Assembly (NCBI GenBank): GCA_903828255.1
Contig: CAIKLQ010000359.1
Coordinates: 1 to 33,923 of the forward strand
Direction: 5' to 3'
Source: an uncultured Verrucomicrobiota bacterium
GTDB lineage: Bacteria; Verrucomicrobiota; Verrucomicrobiia; Limisphaerales; JADLHS01
Length of the DNA: 33,923 bases
The position numbers were made by a program, and so were the translations under genes. The notes beneath the pieces are model-generated. The model did no database searches. It worked only from the letters and a program-made list of their open reading frames with translations, and was not told the origin of the DNA. Numbering within the stretch: the stretch's first letter is position 1; every line of letters begins with the position of its first letter. This document shows positions 18,001-25,919 of the stretch, one piece after another.

Positions 18001-19929
18001 GTGGCTTCTGGCGGCGAGGTCACGGTCAGCGTGCTGGCCACGACCACCAACACTGGCCCTGGCGCCGGTTATAGCGCGACGCGAACCTGGCGGGGCACTG
18101 ACACCAACGGGCGGCAAACCATGTGCAACCAAACCATTGTGGTGGTGGACCCGATGGTGCCCACGATCACCTGTGCCCCAGAGAAGACGGTGCCGGCTGG
18201 GGTCTCATGGATGTTCGATCCGCCGGTTGCCACGGCTGCGGTCGCGGCGCCGGCGCTCGTTTACGACAACTCGGCGAACGATTTGTTGTATCGGTTCGAT
18301 CCCGGGGCCGGGGAAGTGGGTGATGAAATTATCCTCACCAGTCCGACGGCGCATCTGGGCGAATTCTCGTTCGAGTTTTGGGGCCACGGGCCGGACGGTG
18401 GCGCATTTGCCGGAGCCGTTCAAGCGCGCGTGCGTTTTTATCGGAACGATGGTCCGGTGACGGCCTCGGGGTACCAAGGTCCCGGCACGGTGCTCTTTGA
18501 CAGCGGCGCTTTTCCGATCCCTGCCAGTCCTCGGGCAACGGTGATTTTCGATAACTTCGAGGAGGATGCCTTGGTGCCACTGACGACGCCATTGCCGGGA
18601 GCGTTCACGTGGACGGTTCAATTCAGCGGCTTGTCGCTCGACGACCATGCCGGGGTGGATCTGTATTCGCCGCCGGTGGTAGGTGGCAACTACACCGACT
18701 ATTGGGAGTGGGAGAACGCGGTGTGGGTGTTGAAGACCAACGCAGTGGCCTCGATGGATTTTGCCGCGCGGTTGACCGCGTTGAGCCGCGACGTCACGGT
18801 GACGGTGTTGGGGACGACGACCAATACCCCGTCGCCGAACACGACTGCGGTGACGCGCACCTGGCAGGCGACCGACGCCCAGGGCAACAGCGCGACCTGC
18901 AATCAAACGGTGAACGTCGTGGTCACGCTACCGCCGATGGTTGTGGTTCCGCCGCAGAGTCAGGTTGTGAATTCAGGTGATGCCGTGCTCCTGAGCGTGA
19001 CGGCCGCAGGCGCGGTGCCGTTGCGCTATCAGTGGTATTTCAACGCCACCAATCTGCTGACCGGCGCGACCGGTTCCACCCTGGGGTTGACCCAGGTCCA
19101 GGCCACCGACGCGGGCTTCTATGCGGTTCGCGTGAGCAACCCCTTCGGCACGGTGCTCAGCGAATCAGCAACCCTGACGGTTTTCAGCGCCCCGCAGATT
19201 ATCGCGCCGCCCGCGAGCCAGATCATTCCTCTCGGCGGCAGTGCCAGTTTCACGGTTCAAGCGTTGGGGTATCCGGAGCTTTCGTATCAATGGTTTTTCA
19301 ATGAAACCAATTTGCTTGCGGAGGCGACGAATGCGGCGCTGACGATCGCCAATGTGCAAAGCGAACACGTCGGCAACTACTCCGCCAGCGTCAGCAATAG
19401 CTTGGGCGTCGTGACCAGTCAGTCGGCCACGCTGCAAATGGGGGTGGCGGCGTTCATCGCCGCGCAACCGCAGGAGGTTACGGTGACTCCGAATGCAACG
19501 GTCCAGTTCACCGTCGGCGCGGGCGGCACGGCCCCGCTGAGTTTTCAGTGGTATTTCAACTGCGACCATCCGATTGCGGGAGGCAATTCAGCAACGCTCG
19601 TGTTGACCAATGTGAGCCTGGCACAAAACGGCCGGTATTGCGTCGTGGTATCCAACCACCTCGGTTCGGAAACCAGCCAGGCAGCCGCGCTGCGGGTGCT
19701 CGTTCCGCCGGATTACTTCCAGATCGCCAGAACGGGATCCGTCGTCACCTTGAGGTTCTCAACGCTCACCAACCAGATTTACACCGTGCAATACAAGGAC
19801 GACATCGCGGCGGTCGAGTGGTCAGCTTTGCGCAAGGGTTCCAACGGACTGGGGCTTGGCTCGCCGATGATTCTGCAAGATCCTCAAGCCACCGGCCTGC
19901 AGCGTTTCTACCGGGTTTTGATTCAGTAG
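15013..19929 (+). CDS. Giant secreted S8-like serine protease with P domain, HYR-like and Ig-like repeats
   Basis: 1638 residues; the ATG at 15013 has a good Shine-Dalgarno (AGGGA, 7 nt). Signal segment about 15-38. Peptidase domain about 150-610 with Asp201 (GVLSDSVT), oxyanion Asn312 (SSAGNGG) and Ser535 (LGTSAAAPHAAA). The canonical His-Gly-Thr is GEGTAMLEIVHDLAPGA, with Glu231 in the His position. Then a proprotein-convertase P domain (about 717-871, VHLDHTFDYDLNLALIAPDG), one Ig-like module (about 883-975), a HYR-like module (975-1048), and a second HYR-like module interrupted by about 185 residues (1074-1258). Three more Ig-like modules with RYQWYFNATNLL, SYQWFFNETNLL and SFQWYFNCDHPI follow (1308-1566), then a verrucomicrobial C-terminal module (IYTVQYKDD...RFYRV). 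It is probably surface-attached or secreted and may degrade extracellular protein. Whether the Glu variant is active is not known. Confidence 0.9.
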   Translation: MKNWKNIAANVPKPSRILVLLGICLAGGTWLIPNGLAAEKLEFQAQAREQIRLLQEEKAVRTPAQRKIDSQLVHTLRKKRFGLVAPGLTSLKVEIDLEPDGRVLVDLRAKVTPGLLEFIARNGGTVVNSFAQDNAIRAHVPLDQLEALAARPEVRAVRPADRMATNVGPVTSGGDIAHRAAEARERYGANGAGVKIGVLSDSVTFLSQSQAAGELPTVTVLPGQSGGGTGEGTAMLEIVHDLAPGAQLYFATAVNGIAGFAQNIRDLHAAGCRVIVDDVVYFVESPLQDGPIARAINDVSAAGTLFFSSAGNGGSKLKNTSGTWEGDFRDAGPATFAGTGRLHDFGGTPYNTFLSGTYNRADLFWADPLGASTNDYDLYVLDYSGAVVRSSTNIQDGNDDPYESIAFLVVGERLVIVKASGEDRFLSLMTFRAGLSHSTPGAVRGHNASGAENAFSVAAVRVNQPAAPFDTLSPNHVEDFSSDGPRRIFFHADGSAITPGNFSATGGTVLDKPDLTAADGVATSVPGFANFLGTSAAAPHAAAIAGLLWSYNPLLSPAEIRAVLSEPALDIEALGRDDNSGPGIVMTDRAFANQPFAPPPHLALQAVQLADGNTNGWLDANECGELVVTLRNLGLPTTPVLTGITATLETTTAAVVVDPEPRSFPEVSGGDFSRSLTSFRISTSPLFNCGSNTSFVLHLSVSNQAGFDLPFELPSRSPGSGEPVTYTAMDLALPIPDLGSVESGILVTNLDRVLERVRVAVHLDHTFDYDLNLALIAPDGTEVLLSSGNGAAGSGYGASCSAMTGFSDDAATKITTATAPFVGTFRPQQALAAFRNKTGAALNGLWKLRVQDQAAADAGTLHCWSLELSPLACAAGGGQCLVPPAIVQGPTDQIVTNGDPVQFSIQAQGTAPLGYQWFFSPSNFVAASSLATATNATLIISNVSPAHVGIYSVVVSNLYGQQLSSGARLTVVMPELIGCSPNRTVALGTAWDFDSPVASGGEVTVSVLATTTNTGPGAGYSATRTWRGTDTNGRQTMCNQTIVVVDPMVPTITCAPEKTVPAGVSWMFDPPVATAAVAAPALVYDNSANDLLYRFDPGAGEVGDEIILTSPTAHLGEFSFEFWGHGPDGGAFAGAVQARVRFYRNDGPVTASGYQGPGTVLFDSGAFPIPASPRATVIFDNFEEDALVPLTTPLPGAFTWTVQFSGLSLDDHAGVDLYSPPVVGGNYTDYWEWENAVWVLKTNAVASMDFAARLTALSRDVTVTVLGTTTNTPSPNTTAVTRTWQATDAQGNSATCNQTVNVVVTLPPMVVVPPQSQVVNSGDAVLLSVTAAGAVPLRYQWYFNATNLLTGATGSTLGLTQVQATDAGFYAVRVSNPFGTVLSESATLTVFSAPQIIAPPASQIIPLGGSASFTVQALGYPELSYQWFFNETNLLAEATNAALTIANVQSEHVGNYSASVSNSLGVVTSQSATLQMGVAAFIAAQPQEVTVTPNATVQFTVGAGGTAPLSFQWYFNCDHPIAGGNSATLVLTNVSLAQNGRYCVVVSNHLGSETSQAAALRVLVPPDYFQIARTGSVVTLRFSTLTNQIYTVQYKDDIAAVEWSALRKGSNGLGLGSPMILQDPQATGLQRFYRVLIQ

Positions 19930-19971
19930 GGATTTCCCGCATTTCATCCCGAGACCGGGCTCACTTGGAAG

Positions 19972-19991
19972 TTCGCGCTCGTAAGCGCGAA
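19972..19991 (+). terminator. 8-bp perfect hairpin after the protease gene
   Basis: TTCGCGCT-CGTA-AGCGCGAA forms a perfect 8-bp stem with a 4-nt loop 43 nt past the stop. No T-run follows, so termination is only a possibility. Confidence 0.4.
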
Positions 19992-20030
19992 TGGCACTCA
20001 TTCCAACTGCGCGCCGCATCGATTGCATTA

Positions 20031-20107
20031 TCCTAAATCCGGCAGTTGAACTCCCTCAAACAAAGGGTGGCCCTCGGTTTTAGGGAGTTCAACTGCCGGA
20101 TTTAGGA
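20031..20107. repeat. 77-bp palindromic element: 26-bp perfect inverted repeats, 25-nt spacer
   Basis: The arm at 20031-20056 begins TCCTAAATCCGGCAGTTG, and 20082-20107 is its exact reverse complement across all 26 bases. The right end abuts the point where the transposase relic at 20108-20313 loses its homology (just after the GGGGF residues). It could be a MITE-like insertion, the fused ends of a lost insertion sequence, or a strong hairpin terminator. No convincing target duplication flanks it. Confidence 0.9.
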
Positions 20108-20313
20108 TGAACCCGCCCCCGCCCCACTGGTTCTTCAGTTCGTCATAGACATTCTCCGCGTCGGCCCGCTGGCGATACCGGTCCGACACGGCCAGCAGTT
20201 CCTCCGTCAGGTTGGTCACCAGCACTTGCTATTCAAGCGCGCTCAAATTGTCGAAGAACCACCGGGTGACAGCCCAACCGCCGCCGCAGTCAATAAGTAG
20301 TGCGCCCGCTTCA
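20108..20313 (-). pseudogene. DDE transposase remnant (IS1380/IS4-like)
   Basis: The minus strand reads RWFFDNLSALE, a TAG, then QVLVTNLTEELLAVSDRYRQ and RADAENVYDELKNQWGGGGF. The RADAEN-x-x-DELKNQWG-GGF block is characteristic of IS1380/IS4-type DDE transposases and carries the catalytic Glu region. The frame has an internal stop where related proteins have an aromatic residue (LEY-QVLVTNL), lacks the N-terminal catalytic core, and ends abruptly at the 26-bp inverted repeat. Only about 65 codons survive; it is a dead fragment. Confidence 0.75.
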
Positions 20314-20333
20314 TCGCCCATGAATGTTGGGCG

Positions 20334-22634
20334 TTGAATGTTCAATGTTCCCCCTTAACCTCTCGATCGTTGAAACGACGCCCGCAAAATCCGCCAAGCG
20401 CCCCCGCCCCCGTCGCGGCCCCGCCGCTTACCCGCCGGCGTTTGTGGCTCTTCCGCATCGCTGCCCTGCTGCTGCCCGTGCTGCTCCTCGGGTTGGTGGA
20501 AGTGGCCTTGCGCATCAGCGGCTACGGTTACGCGACCAGCTTCTTCCGCAAGACTCGCGTGGGCGAACAGGAGTTCCTCGTGAACAACGACACGTTCACA
20601 TTGCGATTCTTTCCGCCCGCACTCGCCCGCTGGCCGCAGACCTTGATGATCCCGGCACGGAAACCGCCAGACACCACGCGCATTTTCATCTTCGGCGAAT
20701 CCGCCGCGATGGGCGATCCACAACCCACCTACGGCGCGGCGCGTTTTCTGGAGGTATTGTTGCGCGAGCGTTTTCCCGGCCGAAAATTCGAGATCGTCAA
20801 CACCTCCATTACCGCCATCAACTCCCATGTCATTCTGCCCATCGCCCGCGATTGCGCCGCCCGCGAAGGCGACCTCTGGATCATTTACATGGGCAACAAC
20901 GAGATGGTCGGCCCATTCGGCGCGGCCACGGTCTTCGGCAGCCAAGCGCCGCCGCTGGCGACGGTGCGGCTGAATCTTGCCCTCCAGCGGACGCGCGTTG
21001 GGCAGTTGGCCCTGGCGCTGATTCGCAAACTCGGAGGCAAGTCCGCCAACACGTCGTGGGGCGGCATGCAGATGTTCCTGCAAAATCAGATTCCGCCCGA
21101 GGACCCGCGCCGGATCGCCGCTTACCGAAATTTTGAAGCCAATCTCCGCGACATCGTCCGGGCCGGCCTGGACAGCGGGGCAAAAGTCATCCTCAACACG
21201 ATGTCGGTGAACCTGAAGGACTGCCCGCCGTTTGCCTCGCTGGGCAACAGCAACCTGCCGCCAGCGGATCGGGCACTGTTCGACCAGGCTTACTCCGAGG
21301 GCCTCGCCCGGGAAAAGCAAGGTAACGATCTTGCGGCGGCACAGAGCTTCGAGCAGGCGGCGAAACTGGACGCGAAGTTTGCGGAACTCCAATACCGCTG
21401 GGCCGAATGCCTGCTGCGTTCGAGCAACGCCACGGCGCGGGCACATTACCAGTTGGCTTGCGACACGGACGCGCTGCCGTTTCGTGCGGATACACCAGTG
21501 AACGGCATCATCCGGCGCGTCGGCGGCGAGCTCGCGGGGCGCAACTTGGTTCTGACGGACACCGAGTCGGCGCTGGCTGCCGCCAGCCCGTTCGGCCTCC
21601 CCGGGCAGGAAGTATTCTTTGAGCATGTGCATTTCAGCTTTCGCGGAAATTATTTGCTCGGGCGCCTCTGGGCGGAGCAAGTCGAGCGTGGGTTGCCAGA
21701 GACCCCAAAGTCCACCGCTACCAACTGGGCCTCGCAGGCCGTGTGCGAGCGCGATCTCGGTCTAACACTGTGGAACCGGGGCTTCGTGCTCGAGTCGCTC
21801 GTGAGGCGAATGTCGCAACCGCCCTTAAGCAGCCAGTTCAACAACCCGGCGCGACGCGCGGCGATTGAGGCGGAGTTGAATGATCTCCAGCGGCAGAAAA
21901 GCCACCCCGACCAGGTCATGCGCAGCGGCCAGGAAGTGGTGGATGCCATCCAGCGCGCGCCCCGCGACCCCTTCCTGCACGAGGGGCTTGCCAACCTTTA
22001 TGAGGCGCTGGGGGATCTCAAACGGGCGGTGGGTGGGTACCGAAAGGTGCAGGAATTATTGCCGCACGACTTTTACTGCAACTTGCAACTGGGCCGCTTG
22101 GTGGGAAAGCTGGGGCAAGCCGCCGAAGGGGAAGCCTTCTTGCAGCAAGCGGCTCGACAACGCCCCACCATTCCCGAGGTTTGGACGGAATTGGGCACCG
22201 TTCAACTGGCTCAGAAAAAATATGCCCCGGCGCTGGACAGTTACAGCCGGGCGGTCCAATTGCGCCCGCAGGAACCCAGTTTCCTTTGCAATCAAGCCAA
22301 CGCGCTGGCCGAGTTGAACCGTCGCGCGGAGGCCATCGCCATCTACCGTCGGGTGATCCAGCTTCGAGCCGACCTGTCGGACGCCCACTTCGAGTTGGCC
22401 GGCGTTCTGGCGGCTGACAATCAGATGGCCGAGTCGTTGCGTGAATACGCCGAAGCCATCCGGCTGAATCCGCGTCATGCGGTAAGCCGGATCAACTTTG
22501 GCGTCATGCTGTTCCGCCAAGACCGATTCGCCGAAGCCATGAAGCAATTTGAAGCGGCGTTGCAACTCGAGCCCACAAACGCCGCTGCCGCGGATTACTT
22601 GCGCCAAGTCACGGCGCGGGCGAGGCAGAAATGA
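20334..22634 (+). CDS. Membrane-anchored SGNH-family hydrolase with TPR repeats
   Basis: 766 residues from a TTG start; a second TTG at 20370 (LKRRPQNPPS...) is equally plausible, because the first 12 residues come from a low-complexity spacer (TTGAATGTTCAATGTTC). One membrane helix (about 38-59, LWLFRIAALLLPVLLLGLVE) anchors the protein. SGNH blocks are present: FIFGESAAMG (Ser123), IIYMGNNE (Asn189), and FFEHVHFSFRGNYLL, where His433 and probably Glu430 replace the usual Asp-x-x-His pair. A TPR-like segment (about 320-375) is inserted between blocks III and V, and about six more TPRs fill residues 545-755 (for example ALDSYSRAVQLRPQEPSFLC). SGNH enzymes are esterases or acyl transferases; TPRs suggest a complex. 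The substrate is unknown; cell-wall or exopolysaccharide O-acyl groups are one guess. Confidence 0.8.
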   Translation: MNVQCSPLTSRSLKRRPQNPPSAPAPVAAPPLTRRRLWLFRIAALLLPVLLLGLVEVALRISGYGYATSFFRKTRVGEQEFLVNNDTFTLRFFPPALARWPQTLMIPARKPPDTTRIFIFGESAAMGDPQPTYGAARFLEVLLRERFPGRKFEIVNTSITAINSHVILPIARDCAAREGDLWIIYMGNNEMVGPFGAATVFGSQAPPLATVRLNLALQRTRVGQLALALIRKLGGKSANTSWGGMQMFLQNQIPPEDPRRIAAYRNFEANLRDIVRAGLDSGAKVILNTMSVNLKDCPPFASLGNSNLPPADRALFDQAYSEGLAREKQGNDLAAAQSFEQAAKLDAKFAELQYRWAECLLRSSNATARAHYQLACDTDALPFRADTPVNGIIRRVGGELAGRNLVLTDTESALAAASPFGLPGQEVFFEHVHFSFRGNYLLGRLWAEQVERGLPETPKSTATNWASQAVCERDLGLTLWNRGFVLESLVRRMSQPPLSSQFNNPARRAAIEAELNDLQRQKSHPDQVMRSGQEVVDAIQRAPRDPFLHEGLANLYEALGDLKRAVGGYRKVQELLPHDFYCNLQLGRLVGKLGQAAEGEAFLQQAARQRPTIPEVWTELGTVQLAQKKYAPALDSYSRAVQLRPQEPSFLCNQANALAELNRRAEAIAIYRRVIQLRADLSDAHFELAGVLAADNQMAESLREYAEAIRLNPRHAVSRINFGVMLFRQDRFAEAMKQFEAALQLEPTNAAAADYLRQVTARARQK

Positions 22635-23135
22635 TTTGTTTCCCAACCCTCGAACGTCGAGGCACTCGCCCGCCCCAGGCGTTACGCGCGATGTAATGGA
22701 AGTTCACAGACTGGCACTTTATCGTACAATTCACGGTTTTCCGCGAGGGCGCGGAAAGCGGCGCCAGCGGCGGGCGCTCCCCAGCGCCAAGCCATGCCGG
22801 GTTCGACTTCGGAATTCGGGTCCCACCCAAGCCGCCAGCAAGGAACTACGGCTGACCAATTCCCTCGTTGTGAAACTAATCCTTTCCCGCCAAGGAAGGT
22901 AAATCGTCGGTAATCCATCCCCACCGCACGAACATGCGGTTTCGCACGTTCCACTTCTGCCTTAGCCTTCCTCTTAGTGGCGGCAGGCGGCTAATCGCTC
23001 CGCCAAGAAATCACGGGTAATTGTCAACATCCGGGCAGTTCGTTCCGAACAGTCCGGCGATAGTCGGCCCATCAACCAGTGCCGCCAATGCGGTAAGACC
23101 AAAACAAAGAAACCAAAACAGAAAGTTAAAATAGT
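22635..23135 (+). other. 501-nt intergenic region upstream of the starch-binding-like gene
   Basis: No supportable gene. The 22740-22800 part is very GC-rich and repetitive (GCGGAAAGCGGCGCCAGCGG), like a REP-type spacer. The last 150 nt are progressively A-rich before the ATG at 23136. A plus-strand open stretch (22974-23135) includes CRQCGKTKTKKPKQK but has no start codon, so it is not called. A long leader with regulatory structure is possible; nothing specific was recognised. Confidence 0.4.
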
Positions 23136-24851
23136 ATGACGACACCAAAAACTCTTCGAAGCCTGCTCGGCCTCGGCTTGCTCTGCGCAACTGGCCTGGC
23201 AGCGCGCGCTGACGACACAGTCACCTTCCAGGTGGACCTGAGCAGATACACCAACAGTGCAGGCGAGCAAGCTGCCGACCTCGTTGAAGTCCGTGGCGAC
23301 GGTATTGGTCCGGGCACTTGGGGCAGTGGCAACACCCTTGTGAACAACGGAGCGAATGTTTACACGAACACCTTTAACTGCGTTGGGGCCGCGGCCTCCA
23401 CTCATGAATACAAATTCACTTATCACACGATTGCCGGCATTACTTGGGAAGACGATATGCCCTCGGCTCCCCCAAACAACCGCGTGCTGACGTTGGTTGG
23501 CGGTACGCAGACGCTGCCGGTGGTTGCGTTTTATGCTCCCAGCGTTACGCCTCCCATTGATTTCTTCCCCCAACCAGTAACCTTCCGGGTGGATATGAGT
23601 GCTATGACTAACAGCGCTGGTGCGCCAGCCTATACCGCAGTAAACGCCAGCGGCGCTTTCAACAGCTGGGGACAGGCTGCCCTTGTGGACAGCGGGGCGA
23701 ATATTTACACCAACACGTTCGTAGTCGCCGCCAGCGGTAATTACAAATACACTTGTGTCTTGGCGAATGGTGGCAACACGTATGAAGACGGCAGCGACCA
23801 CCCGCTTGTAGTGATTAACAGCCCTGTAACACTGCCCGTGCTCGCGTTTAATAACAGCGGGCGGGTTCCCATAGATTTTGTCACCAACAACATCACGTTC
23901 CAAGTGGACATGCAGGTGCAAGGGGTTACCTTCGACAATGCGGGCGGCTACGTGAGCGTCGCCGGCAGTTTTAATAACTGGGGTAATAGCGCCCAGCTCA
24001 CCAACGATCCGGCTTTGCCATTTCCTCAGAACTATTTGTATAAAAACACGCTCCCGGTATCGTATCAACAAGCCTACGCCAACTGGCCAGCCGCCTCACA
24101 GTTTGTTCATGCGTATAAATTCCGCGCCAATAGCGGTTGGGAAGAACCCCTAGTTAACCCGCTCTTCGGAAATAACGACCGCAGGCTCTCAGGCCTCTAC
24201 ACCGGACCCGCCACGCTGCCGCTGGTGTTATACTCGGACGCCTCGTTGTGCGATGTTTTGGCGCAAGATACGACAGTCACGTTCAGGCTCCACCTGACCA
24301 ACCACACGGTGGCGACTTCTGGACTTGTTTATGACAAGGCCACCATGGGCGTTTACATGAACGGGGAAACGCTTCTTGGTTTCTGGGAGAGTTGGGGAAA
24401 TACCAGTGCCTTGCCCCTCTTGACCAACAATCCGGTTGACAGCGATTTTTATGAATACACACAAGTCATTCCGGCCGGCCGCCCGCGTGGTCAAAAAGTA
24501 AAGTACAGTATCAACGGACCGGACAATGAAGCCCCGCAGTACGCTGACCACGTCCAGTGGATTCGCGCGACCAACACCACCTACACGATGTCCACCGTGG
24601 AATTCGGCACCAACTACGCGGCTGTTCGCGTGCAAAAGCAGTATGGTGATCTTACGGCAGGCACGCCTTCAGGTGGCAACGTCCCGATCACCTGGTTAGG
24701 TTGTCCGTGCGTAACCTTGCAAACCCGAGCCAGCGCCACCGCCGTCGGTGGCTGGACGGATCTTCCGACCACAGAAGCCGCCAGTTCGACTAATTGGCCG
24801 AATACTGGTGGGGCGCATTACTTTCGCTTGCAAAAGCGATTCATCCCCTAA
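23136..24851 (+). CDS. Secreted protein with four tandem starch-binding-like (CBM20/48-type) modules
   Basis: 571 residues. A signal peptide (MTTPKTLRSLLGLGLLCATG, LAARA) precedes four beta-sandwich modules. Each opens with a strand like VTFQVDLSRYTN, VTFRVDMSAMTN, ITFQVDMQVQG or VTFRLHLTNHT. Modules 2 and 3 carry the CBM20/CBM48 hallmark, VNASGAFNSWGQ and VAGSFNNWGN, and the modules end in patterns such as YKYTCVLANGGNTYED with exposed aromatic residues. The C-terminus (TLQTRASATAVGGWTDLPTT...HYFRLQKRFI) resembles the verrucomicrobial C-terminal module of the protease at 15013. No catalytic domain is present. The SusA-like amylase about 1 kb downstream supports a role in binding starch or glycogen outside the cell, as a SusE/F-like protein does in Bacteroidetes (analogy only). 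GC content looks lower than in neighbours. Confidence 0.8.
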   Translation: MTTPKTLRSLLGLGLLCATGLAARADDTVTFQVDLSRYTNSAGEQAADLVEVRGDGIGPGTWGSGNTLVNNGANVYTNTFNCVGAAASTHEYKFTYHTIAGITWEDDMPSAPPNNRVLTLVGGTQTLPVVAFYAPSVTPPIDFFPQPVTFRVDMSAMTNSAGAPAYTAVNASGAFNSWGQAALVDSGANIYTNTFVVAASGNYKYTCVLANGGNTYEDGSDHPLVVINSPVTLPVLAFNNSGRVPIDFVTNNITFQVDMQVQGVTFDNAGGYVSVAGSFNNWGNSAQLTNDPALPFPQNYLYKNTLPVSYQQAYANWPAASQFVHAYKFRANSGWEEPLVNPLFGNNDRRLSGLYTGPATLPLVLYSDASLCDVLAQDTTVTFRLHLTNHTVATSGLVYDKATMGVYMNGETLLGFWESWGNTSALPLLTNNPVDSDFYEYTQVIPAGRPRGQKVKYSINGPDNEAPQYADHVQWIRATNTTYTMSTVEFGTNYAAVRVQKQYGDLTAGTPSGGNVPITWLGCPCVTLQTRASATAVGGWTDLPTTEAASSTNWPNTGGAHYFRLQKRFIP

Positions 24852-24866
24852 GTCCTGAAATCCACC

Positions 24867-24896
24867 GCCCACCCCGACAATTCCGTCGGGGTGGGC
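24867..24896 (+). terminator. Strong GC-rich hairpin terminator
   Basis: GCCCACCCCGAC-AATTCC-GTCGGGGTGGGC is a perfect 12-bp stem with a 6-nt loop, 16 nt past the stop codon and 38 nt before the pseudopilin start. No U-tract follows on the plus strand (AAACAAAACC), so it may act as a terminator, or as a 3' hairpin stabilising the upstream message. Confidence 0.65.
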
Positions 24897-24933
24897 AAAC
24901 AAAACCTTCTGTTCCGCCACTCACCCATCTGAC

Positions 24934-25785
24934 ATGCAACACCGAAAATCCGCCTTTACGCTGATTGAATTGCTAGTCGTCATTGCAATCATTGCTATCC
25001 TCGCGGCGATGTTGCTGCCCGCGTTGAACCAGGCCAAAGTCAAGGCGCAAGGCATCTTGTGCATGAACAACACCCGGCAAGTCATGCTCGCCTGGCAGAT
25101 GTACAACGTGGATAACAACGATCGGATCGTCCACAGCTATCATGGCGGCAGTGCCAACGGGGGCTCGATTGCTTCGGACCCAAAGGCGGCACCGTGGGTC
25201 GTCGGGTGGCTTGATTGGTCTCCGGCCAGTGACAATACGAACTTCCTTTTCCTGATTGATGACCGGTATGCGAAACTGGGGAAGTATGTCGGGAAAAACA
25301 AAAATATCTTCAAATGTCCGGCCGATGTTTACTTAAATCCGGTGCAGAGAAGCCGTGGCTGGACGGAACGCTGCCGAAGCATTTCCGGCAACATCGGCAT
25401 CGGCGAGGGCAATGCCGAAGAGGGTCCTTGGGACGGCATCTACAAACACATCAAGAAGGTGGGGGAGTTTATCTACCCCGGACCGTCGGAGACGTGGGTT
25501 TTTCTGGATGAACATCCGTCCAGCATCAACGACGCCGGTTTCTTTAACCCTCATTCGAACTCGTGGGTTGACCAGCCAGCCTCCTACCATAACGGGGCGG
25601 CGGGCTTTGCGTTTGCAGATGGTCACTCGGAAATTCACAAATGGTCCGCCTCGCTCAACACTTCTGCCGCCAAACAAGTGAATACCTTCGTTACCGGAGT
25701 TACGGCTACTGTGGTTGGAGCAAACGACAAGGACATTAAGTGGATGAGCTATCGCGGCGGGCGACTTTCGGCCGTCACCTATTGA
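24934..25785 (+). CDS. Prepilin-type N-terminal cleavage/methylation protein with H-X9-DG ending
   Basis: 283 residues. The leader [18 protein letters not shown] (then [11 protein letters not shown]) is a type IV pilin/pseudopilin signal, with cleavage expected before Phe8 and Ala rather than Gly at -1. A cluster of aromatic residues and KCPADVY follows. The C-terminal segment [20 protein letters not shown] fits the H-X9-DG processing-associated domain (His219, Asp229-Gly230), common in large numbers in Planctomycetota and Verrucomicrobiota. Such proteins are thought to be pseudopilin-like surface proteins; their function is mostly unknown. Position between the starch-binding-like protein and the SusA-like amylase suggests a role in anchoring or delivering alpha-glucan enzymes (inference). 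Confidence 0.9.
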   Translation: MQHRKSAFTLIELLVVIAIIAILAAMLLPALNQAKVKAQGILCMNNTRQVMLAWQMYNVDNNDRIVHSYHGGSANGGSIASDPKAAPWVVGWLDWSPASDNTNFLFLIDDRYAKLGKYVGKNKNIFKCPADVYLNPVQRSRGWTERCRSISGNIGIGEGNAEEGPWDGIYKHIKKVGEFIYPGPSETWVFLDEHPSSINDAGFFNPHSNSWVDQPASYHNGAAGFAFADGHSEIHKWSASLNTSAAKQVNTFVTGVTATVVGANDKDIKWMSYRGGRLSAVTY

Positions 25786-25794
25786 GCGCTTCTG

Positions 25795-25843
25795 GCAGAG
25801 TTTTCACAACGAAGACTGAGTAATCGCAGGGCGATGACTCTGC
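25795..25843 (+). other. Structured intergenic element between pseudopilin and amylase genes
   Basis: An outer 7-bp pair (GCAGAGT...ACTCTGC) encloses a 5-bp hairpin (ATCGC-AGG-GCGAT) 9 nt past the pseudopilin stop. It may be a weak terminator or attenuator ahead of the amylase gene at 25920; no T-run was seen. Confidence 0.35.
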
Positions 25844-25919
25844 GGAGGAGGGAGGTCTGGCCAAACCACTTGCGGGCGGATTGGAACTCTAGGCTGTGCG
25901 GATGCAACAGAACTCAATT

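Noticed and set aside
20355-21680. 441-codon minus-strand ORF opposite the SGNH/TPR gene
   Set aside because: Antisense shadow; the plus strand carries the SGNH blocks.
22974-23135. Short plus-strand stretch with CRQCGKTKTKKPKQK, a possible zinc-ribbon-like end
   Set aside because: A TAG lies directly upstream and no start codon is available; likely chance.
22974-24071. 365-codon minus-strand ORF opposite the starch-binding-like gene
   Set aside because: Antisense of a signal-peptide protein with CBM hallmarks; translation has no motif.
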